Under the pieces are notes generated by a model. That model was not told where the DNA came from. It did no database searches and worked only from the letters and a program-made list of their open reading frames with translations. A stretch of 64,000 nucleotides of DNA. Source: Methylomarinovum caldicuralii. Lineage in GTDB: Bacteria; Pseudomonadota; Gammaproteobacteria; Methylococcales; Methylothermaceae. The DNA lies in NCBI RefSeq assembly GCF_033126985.1, contig NZ_AP024714.1, positions 1,566,990 through 1,630,989 of the forward strand, written 5' to 3'. Within the stretch, counting starts at the first letter, position 1. Every line of letters begins with the position of its first letter. A program made the position numbers and the translations under genes. Positions 1-8,305 of the stretch are shown here, piece after piece.

Positions 1-819
1 CGCGCCTTCCCCGTCACCGCCATCCTGCCGCCGATGTGGCGCCACGATCCCACCGCTCTGGCGCGGCTGCCCCTCAACGCTGCCGACGGCCGTCTGGTCC
101 GCTTGGGAGACGTAGCCCGCATCCGCCAGGTGGAGGGACGCTACAACCTGATCCATCGCAGCGCCCAGCGCCTGCAGGTGGTGACCGCCAATCCGGCAGG
201 CGATCTGGATGCCTTTTTCACCGAGCTGCGGCGGCGGGTGCTGACGGAAATCGACTTCCCCCCCGGCTACGCCACGGAATTCACCGGCGCGGCGGTCCAG
301 CAGCACCAGGCCCGTCAGGCGCTCCTGGTCCACGCCCTGGCCGCCGGCGTCGGCGTGCTGCTGCTGATCCAGGTGGCGCTGGGTTCCTGGCGCCATACCC
401 TTCTGACTCTTGCCAATCTGCCTTTCGCCCTGGTGGGCGGAGTGCTGGCGGCCTGGCTGAGCGGCGGTATCATCTCGGTCGGCTCGATGGTGGGTTTCGT
501 GACCCTGTTCGGCATCACCGTGCGCAACGCCATCATGCTCATCGCCCATTACCGCCGCCTGGTGACGGTGGAAAAGCGCCCCTGGAACGCCGCCACCGCC
601 CTCGACGGTGCCACCGACCGTCTGCCGGCGGTGCTGATGACCGCCCTGGTCACCGCCCTGGCGATGCTGCCGGTGGCCTGGGGCAGCGACAACCCGGGGC
701 GGGAGATCATGGGCCCGATGGCGGCCATCATCATCGGCGGCCTGCTCTCCTCCACCGCCCTGACCCTGCTGCTGCTGCCGCCGCTGCTGCTGCGTTACGG
801 GCGTTTCAACGCCTGCTGA
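1..819 (+). CDS. RND-family heavy-metal efflux pump, C-terminal part (gene begins before the window)
   Basis: The reading frame is open from base 1 to a TGA at 817-819, so this is the last 272 residues of a longer protein. It shows the C-terminal layout of an RND inner-membrane transporter: a periplasmic stretch, then a helix-rich part with the loop GITVRNAIMLIAHYRR and the ending PGREIMGPMAAIIIGG. The GREI...P.A..I.GGL..ST...LL.LP pattern is typical of the HME (CzcA/CusA) branch, which exports metal ions with MFP and outer-membrane partners. Those partners would lie upstream. It converges on and overlaps the next gene by 25 bases. Substrate cannot be read from this fragment. Confidence 0.85.
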   Translation, partial: RAFPVTAILPPMWRHDPTALARLPLNAADGRLVRLGDVARIRQVEGRYNLIHRSAQRLQVVTANPAGDLDAFFTELRRRVLTEIDFPPGYATEFTGAAVQQHQARQALLVHALAAGVGVLLLIQVALGSWRHTLLTLANLPFALVGGVLAAWLSGGIISVGSMVGFVTLFGITVRNAIMLIAHYRRLVTVEKRPWNAATALDGATDRLPAVLMTALVTALAMLPVAWGSDNPGREIMGPMAAIIIGGLLSSTALTLLLLPPLLLRYGRFNAC

Positions 820-1412
820 ACCAGTCGCGCCTCCCGCCCTGACAGCGGCAGCTTGATAGCGGCCTGTTGCGCCTGCGGCGACATCTTTTTCCAGGTCTTG
901 CCGACGATGTCGATGAGCTTGTCGTCGCTGTAGTCCTGCGCGAAGGGGAGAAAGTAATATTGCAGGAACACCAGACAAGCGGCGTCCTCCACCATCTGCA
1001 CCTGGGGGTCGCGCTTGAGGCCGCGTTTCATCAGGATGCGTTTCACCTGCCCGATGGCGGATTCACCGGAGCCGGCCCGGCGCAGCAACCGGGCGGCCGT
1101 TTCTCCATGCAGCCGGTACAGGAAGGTACGCCATGCCAGATAACCCCGCCGTCCCGACGGATAACGGTCGCGGGGGATCAGCCAGCGGCACACGTGCTGG
1201 GCGCGGGCGGCGAGAAAGGCGGTTTCCGGGGCGTCGGGATAGAGCCGCACCAGCCAGTCGGTCATGCGGATGCCGTACAGCCAGGTGCGGGGATAGGGTT
1301 TCCCGCGCCAGGTTTCCCATACGGGATCGCTGGCATTGGCCTGGTCGATCAGACCGACGGCGGTCACGAAACGGTGCGGGTCCATCATCCCCTCGACGGT
1401 TTGGATTGACAA
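795..1412 (-). CDS. DUF4202 family protein
   Basis: This 205-residue protein matches my memory of the DUF4202 family: an IDQANASDP start region, the YGIRMTDWL segment, ARAQHVCRWLIPRDRYP and a C-terminal DYSDDKLIDIVGKTWKKMSP block. The family contains conserved His and Asp residues (AQHVCRW, EDAACLVFLQYYF) that recall HD-type folds, but its biochemical role is not established. The start could be this ATG or one at the MMDPHRF residues 8-9 codons later. It is divergent from the epimerase gene and convergent with the RND gene. Confidence 0.75.
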   Translation of the reverse strand: MSIQTVEGMMDPHRFVTAVGLIDQANASDPVWETWRGKPYPRTWLYGIRMTDWLVRLYPDAPETAFLAARAQHVCRWLIPRDRYPSGRRGYLAWRTFLYRLHGETAARLLRRAGSGESAIGQVKRILMKRGLKRDPQVQMVEDAACLVFLQYYFLPFAQDYSDDKLIDIVGKTWKKMSPQAQQAAIKLPLSGREARLVQQALKRP

Positions 1413-1468
1413 CCTTCCCGATCCGGCCTACAACCTCAACCGGACAGCCACGATTCGGGAGGTACATC

Positions 1469-2371
1469 ATGCACATTTTCATCACCGGCGCCACCGGTTT
1501 CATCGGCCGGAACCTGTGCCGCTCGCTGCTGGAGCAGTCCCATACCCTGACGGTGCTGAGCCGCCGGCCGGACAACCGGGTGCGGGAGATCTGCGGCGAT
1601 GTCGCCGTGATCCACAGTCTGGAGGAACTGACCCCGGCCCACCGCTTCGACGCCATCATCAATCTGGCCGGCGAACCCATCATCGGCCCGCGCTGGAGCG
1701 AGGCGCGCAAACGGCGACTGTGGGACAGCCGCGTCACCCTGACCGAACGGCTGGCGGACTGGATCGCCCGCTCCGAAACCAAACCGCAGGCACTGCTTTC
1801 CGGTTCGGCAGTAGGATATTACGGTGACCAGGGGGACCGGGTCCTCGACGAAGACACGCCGCCGGTGGAAAGTGGATTCGGCCAGCGGCTTTGCGCCGCC
1901 TGGGAGGCGGCCGCCCGCAAAGCCGAGGATGCCGGGGTGCGGGTATGTTTGCTGCGGACCGGCCCGGTACTGGGCCACGGCGGCCTGTTGGCGCGGATGC
2001 TGCCGGCCTTCAAACTGGGGCTCGGGGGCCGCCTGGGTGACGGCAGGCAGTGGCTCGCCTGGATTCACATCGACGACCACGTCCGTGCCAGCGAATTTCT
2101 GCTGGCCCACCCCACCCTTTCGGGCCCCTTCAACGTCACCGCCCCCCATCCGGTCACCAATGCCGAATTCACCGCCACCCTGGCGCGGTTGCTGAAGCGC
2201 CCGGCCTTCTTCCACGTGCCGGCCTCCGTGCTCAGACTGCTGATGGGCGAAATGGCGGAAATCCTCCTCGGCAGTCAGCGGGCCGTTCCCAAACGCCTGC
2301 AGGAGGCCGGCTTTCAATTTCGTTTCCAGACCCTGGAGCCGGCACTGCGCGCCATCCTCCAGACGGGATGA
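1469..2371 (+). CDS. NAD(P)-dependent epimerase/SDR of the TIGR01777 (SDR39U1/YfcH) family
   Basis: The 300-residue protein opens with MHIFITGATGFIGRNL, the GxxGxxG dinucleotide-binding motif of atypical extended SDRs. It continues with INLAGEPI, the SGSAVGYYG segment and the WIHIDDH motif, all characteristic of TIGR01777 proteins. The usual length is about 300 residues, so it is complete. The substrate is unknown. The ATG was chosen because GGGAGGT sits 5 bases upstream and the GATGFIG motif must be near the N terminus. Its stop overlaps the start of the next gene (ATGA), indicating co-transcription. Confidence 0.88.
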   Translation: MHIFITGATGFIGRNLCRSLLEQSHTLTVLSRRPDNRVREICGDVAVIHSLEELTPAHRFDAIINLAGEPIIGPRWSEARKRRLWDSRVTLTERLADWIARSETKPQALLSGSAVGYYGDQGDRVLDEDTPPVESGFGQRLCAAWEAAARKAEDAGVRVCLLRTGPVLGHGGLLARMLPAFKLGLGGRLGDGRQWLAWIHIDDHVRASEFLLAHPTLSGPFNVTAPHPVTNAEFTATLARLLKRPAFFHVPASVLRLLMGEMAEILLGSQRAVPKRLQEAGFQFRFQTLEPALRAILQTG

Positions 2372-2868
2372 TTCGCTACGACCTGGTGACGGTCTGGCGC
2401 CTGCCGGCATCGCCGGCGCGGGTCTGGAACGTGCTGGCACAGGCGCAAAGCTGGCCCCGGTGGTGGCCGGAGGTGGAAAAGGTCGAAATCCTCACCCCGG
2501 AAAACCCCGTCGGCGTGGGGGCCCGTCACCGCCATCACTGGCGCACCCGTTTGGGCTACCGGCTGTGCTTTGAGCTGGAAGTGCTCCGCCTCGAGCCTTT
2601 GAGGCGGGTGGACACCCGCGTGAGCGGCGATCTGGTCGGCCGGGGGCGCTGCCTCCTGCGGGGTGCCGGCAACATGACCGTGGTGCGCGTCGATTGGCAC
2701 GTCCACACCACCAAAGCCTGGATGAACCGCATTTCAGCGCTGGCGAAACCGGCGTTTGTGTGGAATCACTCCCGGCTCATGGCCTCCGGGGAGGCGGCCT
2801 TGGCGGCGCTGCTGTCTTCGGCAGCGAACAGCTCGTCCGCCAGCGGCACCTCCTGCCACTCGAGATAA
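2368..2868 (+). CDS. SRPBCC (START-like) family protein
   Basis: A 166-residue protein beginning MIRYDLVTVWRLPASPARVWNVLAQAQSWPRWWPEV. The pattern of a polyketide-cyclase/START-like fold is clear: an N-terminal strand, 'PAxVWxVL', then WPxWWP. Such proteins bind hydrophobic ligands or act as cyclases or aromatases; the ligand here is unknown. Translational coupling to the epimerase gene (4-base overlap) suggests a shared function. The last ~100 bases overlap the convergent gspK gene, and the Ser-rich tail read there looks non-conserved, so the true C terminus is uncertain. Confidence 0.7.
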   Translation: MIRYDLVTVWRLPASPARVWNVLAQAQSWPRWWPEVEKVEILTPENPVGVGARHRHHWRTRLGYRLCFELEVLRLEPLRRVDTRVSGDLVGRGRCLLRGAGNMTVVRVDWHVHTTKAWMNRISALAKPAFVWNHSRLMASGEAALAALLSSAANSSSASGTSCHSR

Positions 2869-3677
2869 TCCAGCCTTTCCGGCCCGATTCGTACCGCCAC
2901 TTGGAGGGCGTAGCCTTCGCCGACCCGAAGCTGCATCGACACCACCTGGCTTTGGCCGCGGTGGATGGGAATGCCCGGAATCACCGGAAACGGCGGATTC
3001 TTGCCCTCGCGGCGGCCCCGGAGAAACACCTCCACCGCCTCGGGATCGATTCCCGGCAGGGCCCTGAGCAGCGCCGGTGGCGCCGAAAACGGGTCGATGC
3101 CGTTTCGATGGCTGTGGATCGTCACCCAGGGCAGCAGGGCGCGGGTAAGATCCGGGGTCATGCCCAACACCATGCCCACCTCCTCCACGGCCCGGAAGGG
3201 ACGGTTGGCCGGCCCGTAGTCCAGGCCTGCCGCCGCATAGTCGTCGGCCTCGGCCCCGTGGGGGTGGGTATCGTCATCGCCGTCACGCCAGTCGAGAATG
3301 GCGTCGGCCAGCTCCACCGCCTGCTGTTCGTCGGCGCCGGCCAGTTTCAAGGCCGTCTGCAGCAACAGAGCCGGAGCCTGGTTGAGATCCACCTTGCCGC
3401 TTTCGTCCGCCAGCCGCAGCCTGACCGGCACCCCGTCCCAGCGCCAGTCATAGACGTTGCCTTCGGCCCGCCAGCGCAGTTGGGGGTCGGGCAGCTTCAG
3501 ACGGTAGGCGGCGTAGTGGATCGCCGCCTCGGCCACCGCCCGCCAGTGGGGCACCTGGACGTGGTAACCGGCCAGCCGTGCCTCGCGCCGCACCCCCAGG
3601 CCGAAACTGGCCGCCAGTAGGCTCAAAAGCGCCACCACCCACAGGACCACGACCAACGCGACGCCGTGCTGTCTCAT
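2766..3677 (-). CDS. gspK: Type II secretion minor pseudopilin GspK
   Basis: The protein (303 residues) starts with MRQHGVALVVVLWVVALL, a short basic leader followed by a hydrophobic helix as in prepilin-like proteins. The leader lacks the usual E5, as is known for GspK. Downstream are the GspK hallmarks DESGKVDLNQAPALLL and AILDWRDGDDD (the Asp-rich segment is metal-binding in GspK structures). It would cap the pseudopilus tip with GspI and GspJ. The start was set at this ATG, which overlaps the gspJ stop by 4 bases; upstream in-frame starts would add a meaningless basic extension. Last gene of gspEFHIJK. Confidence 0.9.
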   Translation of the reverse strand: MRQHGVALVVVLWVVALLSLLAASFGLGVRREARLAGYHVQVPHWRAVAEAAIHYAAYRLKLPDPQLRWRAEGNVYDWRWDGVPVRLRLADESGKVDLNQAPALLLQTALKLAGADEQQAVELADAILDWRDGDDDTHPHGAEADDYAAAGLDYGPANRPFRAVEEVGMVLGMTPDLTRALLPWVTIHSHRNGIDPFSAPPALLRALPGIDPEAVEVFLRGRREGKNPPFPVIPGIPIHRGQSQVVSMQLRVGEGYALQVAVRIGPERLDYLEWQEVPLADELFAAEDSSAAKAASPEAMSRE

Positions 3678-4285
3678 CGGATGGGCACCCCGCCGAATTC
3701 GAACGGATTGCCTGTAACGACCCCCGCGCCGCTTTGTCCGTGACGCAAACGCACGACCCACGGCGGCCAGGCCGGACCCGCCGCCTTCACGGCCACTTCC
3801 ACCAATTGGGGCAGGCGGTTCTCGTCCCAGGTGTCGAACCAGTCCTCCCCGTCGAAATAGCGGAACCGGACGTGTTCCACCCCTTCCAACAGCACCAGCC
3901 GGCGCATTTCCACCTCGGCTTCGGATACCTCACCGTCGAGCGGCAACACCTCGACCACAAGCTGCTCGCCCCTGCGGTAGAGTTCGAAACGCTGCGGCCC
4001 TTTGAGGTCGATTACCAGGGGAGGAAAGGCGATGAAACGCAACCGCGTCGCCTCCCCCTGCAGCGGCGGCTCGTCGCGGTTGTCGGGCCAGACCAGGGCA
4101 GCGGCAAGCCGGCGGCGCAGGAACCTTCCCAAACTCAGGCGGTCATCCAGGGCCGCCGCCTGGGGCTCGGCCGCCTCCCAGCTGCGGGCGCCGACGGTCA
4201 GCACGCCGAACACCAGCGTGAGCATCAGCCCGAACAGGGCCAGGGCGATCAGCACTTCCACCAGGGTGAAGCCGCGCGCGTTCAC
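3674..4285 (-). CDS. gspJ: Type II secretion minor pseudopilin GspJ
   Basis: The chain begins NARGFTLVEVLIALALFGLML, a classic prepilin peptidase site (G|FTLVE, E at +5) followed by a transmembrane helix. The GTG start at 4283-4285 is preferred: it overlaps the gspI stop (GTGA) and gives a normal short leader. An upstream in-frame ATG would add 29 non-conserved residues. About 203 residues, normal for GspJ. It assembles with GspI and GspK at the pseudopilus tip in the inner membrane and periplasm. Confidence 0.88.
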   Translation of the reverse strand: MNARGFTLVEVLIALALFGLMLTLVFGVLTVGARSWEAAEPQAAALDDRLSLGRFLRRRLAAALVWPDNRDEPPLQGEATRLRFIAFPPLVIDLKGPQRFELYRRGEQLVVEVLPLDGEVSEAEVEMRRLVLLEGVEHVRFRYFDGEDWFDTWDENRLPQLVEVAVKAAGPAWPPWVVRLRHGQSGAGVVTGNPFEFGGVPIR

Positions 4286-4686
4286 AATGCCGGCGCCAGA
4301 CGCAGGGTGGTCAGACGATAACGGCGCCCGCGGCCGCCTTCCCGCCAGCCGACCACGACCGTCACCTGCCACAGGCGCTGGTTGCCGATCTCTTCGACAT
4401 TCTCCCCCACCTGCGGATCAAGCTGGTTCAGAGACACTGGGGTCAGAGCGACCTGCCAGTGCAGCCCCTGCCATTCCCCTTCGCGCTCGCCTTCCTCCAG
4501 GGGCCATTCGCTGCCGACCCGCGCCAGCTGCGATTCGGCCAGGGCCGCGGCGCGGGTGACGGTTTCGGCACGGCCCAAAAGCCGCGCCCCGCCGCCGAAA
4601 GCCTGCAGCAACACCGCCGCCGACAGGGCCATGAGGGTGAAGGCCACCATGATTTCCAGCAGGGTGAAACCGCGTTGGCGCTTCAC
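4282..4686 (-). CDS. gspI: Type II secretion minor pseudopilin GspI
   Basis: The 134-residue product starts MKRQRGFTLLEIMVAFTLMAL, with the prepilin cleavage motif G|FTLLE and one N-terminal helix. Size and position between gspH and gspJ identify it as GspI. It overlaps both neighbours by 4 bases, so translation is coupled. It is the likely nucleator of the pseudopilus tip complex. Confidence 0.88.
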   Translation of the reverse strand: MKRQRGFTLLEIMVAFTLMALSAAVLLQAFGGGARLLGRAETVTRAAALAESQLARVGSEWPLEEGEREGEWQGLHWQVALTPVSLNQLDPQVGENVEEIGNQRLWQVTVVVGWREGGRGRRYRLTTLRLAPAL

Positions 4687-5135
4687 GGCGACATCTCCGC
4701 GATTGCAACCCGGCCGGTGAGCCAGTTGACGTCCACCCGGCGGCGGCGTTCCTTCCAGGCGAGGATCACCCGCCCGCCGGTGGCGGAACCGTCGGGGAAG
4801 AAACGGATCCGCCCGCGTCCCGAATCCTCCCGCTCCCCGGCGACGGTTTCCAGGGTCAGGTCGATGAAATCCGGCAACGGTTTGAAGGGCCTGCGGTCGA
4901 TGCGGTAGCGGTGGGCATCCACGTCGAGCACGAACACGGCCTCACGCGCCTGGGACAGGGCGATGCCGCGGGCACCGCGCAGGCCGTCGGCCACCTCGCG
5001 CACCGCGGCGCGGAAGCGCAGGCCGTCGTAGCTGCGGGCGAAATGGGGGGCGACGAAGGCGAATCCCAACCCCAGAATCGCCAGCACCACGGTCAGTTCC
5101 AGCAAAGAAAAACCGGAATCAGAACGCCAGTTCAT
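4683..5135 (-). CDS. gspH: Type II secretion minor pseudopilin GspH
   Basis: The 150-residue protein has MNWRSDSGFSLLELTVVLAIL, a prepilin motif (G|FSLLE) plus helix. The remaining domain ends in strands rich in basic and aromatic residues, as in GspH/FimT. Overlap of 17 bases with gspF and 4 with gspI places it in the operon. The major pseudopilin GspG normally lies between gspF and gspH but is missing here; the protein is judged GspH from its length and its G-R-I-R-F-F-P-D-G-S segment, which is typical of GspH/FimT rather than GspG. Confidence 0.8.
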   Translation of the reverse strand: MNWRSDSGFSLLELTVVLAILGLGFAFVAPHFARSYDGLRFRAAVREVADGLRGARGIALSQAREAVFVLDVDAHRYRIDRRPFKPLPDFIDLTLETVAGEREDSGRGRIRFFPDGSATGGRVILAWKERRRRVDVNWLTGRVAIAEMSP

Positions 5136-6333
5136 TGACGCTCACCACCGCCATGAGGATGGAGACGATGATGGCAGCGATCACCACCCCGAGACCGACG
5201 ATGAGCGCCGGCTCCAGCAGGGTCAGCAGGCGCTGGATGGCGGTGCGCACCTCGTCCTCGTAGATGTCCGCCATGCGGGTCAGCATCTGCGGCAACTGGC
5301 CGGTTTCCTCCCCCATGCGGATCATCTGCAGCGCCATCACCGGAAAATGGCCGGTTTCCTCCAGGGCTGTGGAAATGTCGCCGCCGGCGCGGAGCTTTTC
5401 CGCCGCCTCGCCGACCGCCTCGCGCAGCACCCGGTTTGAAAGGGTTTCGCGCACGATCTCCAGCGCCGGCAACAGCGCCACGCCGGAGGTCAGCAGCGTC
5501 GCCAGGGTCTGGCTGAAGCGCGCCACCTCCACCCGGATCAGCAACGGCCCCAGCAGCGGCAGGTTCAGCAGCCAGCGGTGGAAACGGTAACGGTGACCGG
5601 GATCGGCCAGCCAGTACTGGAAACCGCGAATCGCCAGCAGCACGGCGATCAAGGCCAGCCAGCCGTAGCGGCGCACCCCGTCCGCCGCCGCCATCACGAT
5701 CTGGGTGGGCAGGGGGAGTTCCTTGCCGGCGCTAGCGAACATCTCCTCGAACTGGGGCACCACGAAGGTGAGCAGCACCAGCAGGGAGGCGGCCGCCATC
5801 ACCACCAGAATCGCCGGATAGATCAATGCGGAAATCACGCTGGCGCGCAGTTCCTGGCTGCGCTGCAGGTAATCGGCCAGCCGCTGCAAGACCTGATCCA
5901 GGGTGCCGCCGGCCTCGCCGGCGCGCACCATGTTGACGTAGAGGCGCGAGAACGCCTTGCCTTCCGCCTCCAGGGCCGCCGACAGCTGCGCCCCGCCCTT
6001 CACCTTCTCCAGAATCCGGGCGCTGATCTGGTGCAGCGCCGAGTCCTCCGGAAACAGCTCCAGCAGCACCTTGAGGGAGCGGTCCAGGGGTAGGCCTGCC
6101 CCGAGCAGGGTCGCCAGTTCACGGGTGAAGGCCAGCACCTCCTTCTGGCGCAGGCGCCGCCCGCCGTGGCGCCACAGCCCCAGCCACGAGGCCTTCTCCG
6201 CCGGCACCACCTTGAGCGGCAGCAGATCCTCCTCCTGGAGCTGGCGCATCAGCGCCGCCTCGTCGGGGGCGCTGCGCAGGGTTTCCAGGGTTTCCCCGCG
6301 GCGGCTGACCGCCTTGACCAGATAATCAGGCAT
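5119..6333 (-). CDS. gspF: Type II secretion inner-membrane platform protein GspF
   Basis: At 404 residues this has the expected GspF/PilC length. Two repeated T2SSF domains are visible: ELATLLGAGLPLDRSLKVLLEL near residue 70 and VARFSQTLATLLTSGVALLPAL near residue 270. Each is followed by hydrophobic helices, with a final helix near the C terminus. The N terminus (MPDYLVKAVSRRGE) matches the usual small N-terminal domain. It couples the GspE ATPase to pseudopilus assembly. It starts 2 bases after the gspE stop. Confidence 0.93.
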   Translation of the reverse strand: MPDYLVKAVSRRGETLETLRSAPDEAALMRQLQEEDLLPLKVVPAEKASWLGLWRHGGRRLRQKEVLAFTRELATLLGAGLPLDRSLKVLLELFPEDSALHQISARILEKVKGGAQLSAALEAEGKAFSRLYVNMVRAGEAGGTLDQVLQRLADYLQRSQELRASVISALIYPAILVVMAAASLLVLLTFVVPQFEEMFASAGKELPLPTQIVMAAADGVRRYGWLALIAVLLAIRGFQYWLADPGHRYRFHRWLLNLPLLGPLLIRVEVARFSQTLATLLTSGVALLPALEIVRETLSNRVLREAVGEAAEKLRAGGDISTALEETGHFPVMALQMIRMGEETGQLPQMLTRMADIYEDEVRTAIQRLLTLLEPALIVGLGVVIAAIIVSILMAVVSVNELAF

Positions 6334-6335
6334 GG

Positions 6336-8039
6336 TCAGTCACAGGTCACCCGCAGGATTTCCTCCAGGGTGGTCTGCCCCGCCAAAGCCTTGAGCAGAC
6401 CGTCCTGATACATGGTGCGCATCCCCTCGGACAGAGCGGTCTGCTCGATCTCGCGGGCCTGGGCGTGCTGGAGGATCTGACGGCGGATGGTATCGGAGAC
6501 TTCGAGAAATTCGTGGATCGCCAGCCGGCCGCGGTAGCCGATGCCGTTGCAATGGTCGCAACCTGCCGCCTGATACAGCACCGGCTTCTGACCCGGCCGC
6601 AACAGCTTCGCCAGACCGGTCTCCTCCACCGCCTCCGGCAACAGTTCCTTGGGCTGTTTGCAGTGATCGCACAGGCGCCGCACCAGACGCTGGGCCAGAA
6701 TGCCGTTGACGGTGGAGGAGATCAGATAGTCCTCCAGCCCCATGTCGAGCAATCGGGTCACGCCGCCGGCGGCGTCGTTGGTGTGCAGGGTCGAGAGCAC
6801 CAGGTGGCCGGTGAGCGCCGACTGCACCGCGATGCGGGCGGTTTCCAGATCGCGCATTTCCCCGATCATGATCACGTCCGGGTCCTGGCGCACGATGGCG
6901 CGCAGGGCGCCGGCGAAATCCAGGCCGATGTCGGGCTTGACCTGGATCTGATTGACGCCGGTGAGCTGGTACTCCACCGGGTCCTCCACAGTGATGATCT
7001 TGCGCTCGGCGGTGTTGAGCTTGTCGAGGGCGGTGTAGAGGGTGGTGCTCTTGCCGCTGCCGGTGGGCCCGGTGATCAGCAGAATGCCGTGGGGCAGGTT
7101 CAGGACCTTGAGAAAGCGCGCCAGGGTGTCGTCGGCAAACCCCAGGGTGGCGAAATCCAGGGTCACCTGTTCCTTGTCGAGCAGGCGGATCACCACGCTT
7201 TCGCCGTACAGGGTCGGCACCGTGGAGACGCGCAGGTCCAGCTCCCGCCCCTGCACCTGGACCTTGATGCGCCCGTCCTGGGGCAGACGGCGCTCGGCGA
7301 TGTTGAGGTTGGCCATCAGCTTGACCCGCGAGATCACCGCCGCCGCCGAACGCACCGGGGGGGCATCGATGGGACGGAGGATGCCGTCGATGCGCAGGCG
7401 CACCTGGAGCTGGTCCTCGAAGGGTTCGATGTGGATGTCGGAGGCACGCAGTTCCACCGCCTGCTGCAAGATCTGGTTGACGCTGCGGATCACCGGCGCC
7501 TCGGAGGCCATGTCGCGCAGGTGCTCGACATCGGCATCGTCGAGGCTCTCGGTCAGGTCCGGCGCCGCCGCTTCCTGCTCGTACTGACGCCGCAGGGCGT
7601 TGTCGATGTCGGAGGCCAGCCCGACCCTGAAGCTCAGCGGCCGGTCGCAGGCCAGTTGCAGCGCCTGGCGCAGATAGCCATCGAGGGGATCGGCGACCGC
7701 GACCTCGTAACCGGCCTCGGTGGCCGCCAGCCCCACCGCCCGCCAGGTCTTGAGAAAGCGCAAGGATACCGTTTCCGGCAGCACCGGGGCGTCGGGATAG
7801 GCGTTCGCATCGGCCAGCGGTAGGCCGGTCACCTGGGCCAGGGCCTCGGCCACGTCACGCTCGGCCACCAGCCCCAGCTTGACCAGCAGCAGCGGCAGGC
7901 TGTCGTCGCCCTCTTCCAGCAGGCGTCTGGCGCGGTTGAGATCGGCCGGGCGCAGCCTGCCGGTTTCCAGCAGACGGGCGGCGAAGGTCTCGTAATCGGG
8001 CGGGGAAAGGTAGGTTTCGAGGGCAACGGCCATGACCAA
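6336..8039 (-). CDS. gspE: Type II secretion ATPase GspE
   Basis: The 567-residue protein has an N-terminal MshEN-like domain, then the secretion-NTPase core: Walker A GPTGSGKSTTLYTAL, the Asp box, Walker B region PDVIMIGEMRD and a His box. A tetracysteine zinc motif of GspE/PilB proteins (CDHC...CDHC) lies near residues 465-510. It powers pseudopilus polymerisation at the cytoplasmic face. ATG codons exist at positions 1 and 3; either is possible. First gene of the gspE-F-H-I-J-K run. The outer-membrane secretin and GspC/G/L/M are not in this window. Confidence 0.94.
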   Translation of the reverse strand: MVMAVALETYLSPPDYETFAARLLETGRLRPADLNRARRLLEEGDDSLPLLLVKLGLVAERDVAEALAQVTGLPLADANAYPDAPVLPETVSLRFLKTWRAVGLAATEAGYEVAVADPLDGYLRQALQLACDRPLSFRVGLASDIDNALRRQYEQEAAAPDLTESLDDADVEHLRDMASEAPVIRSVNQILQQAVELRASDIHIEPFEDQLQVRLRIDGILRPIDAPPVRSAAAVISRVKLMANLNIAERRLPQDGRIKVQVQGRELDLRVSTVPTLYGESVVIRLLDKEQVTLDFATLGFADDTLARFLKVLNLPHGILLITGPTGSGKSTTLYTALDKLNTAERKIITVEDPVEYQLTGVNQIQVKPDIGLDFAGALRAIVRQDPDVIMIGEMRDLETARIAVQSALTGHLVLSTLHTNDAAGGVTRLLDMGLEDYLISSTVNGILAQRLVRRLCDHCKQPKELLPEAVEETGLAKLLRPGQKPVLYQAAGCDHCNGIGYRGRLAIHEFLEVSDTIRRQILQHAQAREIEQTALSEGMRTMYQDGLLKALAGQTTLEEILRVTCD

Positions 8040-8088
8040 GGCTCCGAAGTTTTTGCGTTTGGATCGTGCGTCCGGCCCCGGGTTCCCG

Positions 8089-8301
8089 TCAGCGCCCGGA
8101 ACGGAAGATGTCGGAATACTTGCGTTGTTCGGAGGCCGACAGCCCGGTTCCCGGCAGGCCGGTGGTCACCCGCACCCCGTGACGACCGAAGGTGAGCCAG
8201 AAGCCGCGCCGCCCGAGCGACAGGGAAACCCCGCCCTTGCTCAGGTTCAGATACACCCAGCCGGGAACGATGGGAATGCGGCGGTAGAATCTTATCCGCA
8301 T
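8089..8301 (-). CDS. DUF4236 family small protein
   Basis: A 70-residue basic protein with the pattern RIRFYRRIPIVPGWVYLNLSKGGVSLSLGRRG and a later G-x-R-V-T-T-G-L-P-G-T-G-L-S motif, which defines the DUF4236 domain as I know it. Function unknown; the domain often sits at the N terminus of membrane or phage-associated proteins. It starts 4 bases after the ilvE stop on the same strand, so it may be translated from the ilvE message. Confidence 0.75.
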   Translation of the reverse strand: MRIRFYRRIPIVPGWVYLNLSKGGVSLSLGRRGFWLTFGRHGVRVTTGLPGTGLSASEQRKYSDIFRSGR

Positions 8302-8305
8302 CGGC

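Noticed and set aside
6465-7823. A 452-codon plus-strand open frame across gspE
   Set aside because: Antisense shadow; gspE has unambiguous motifs.
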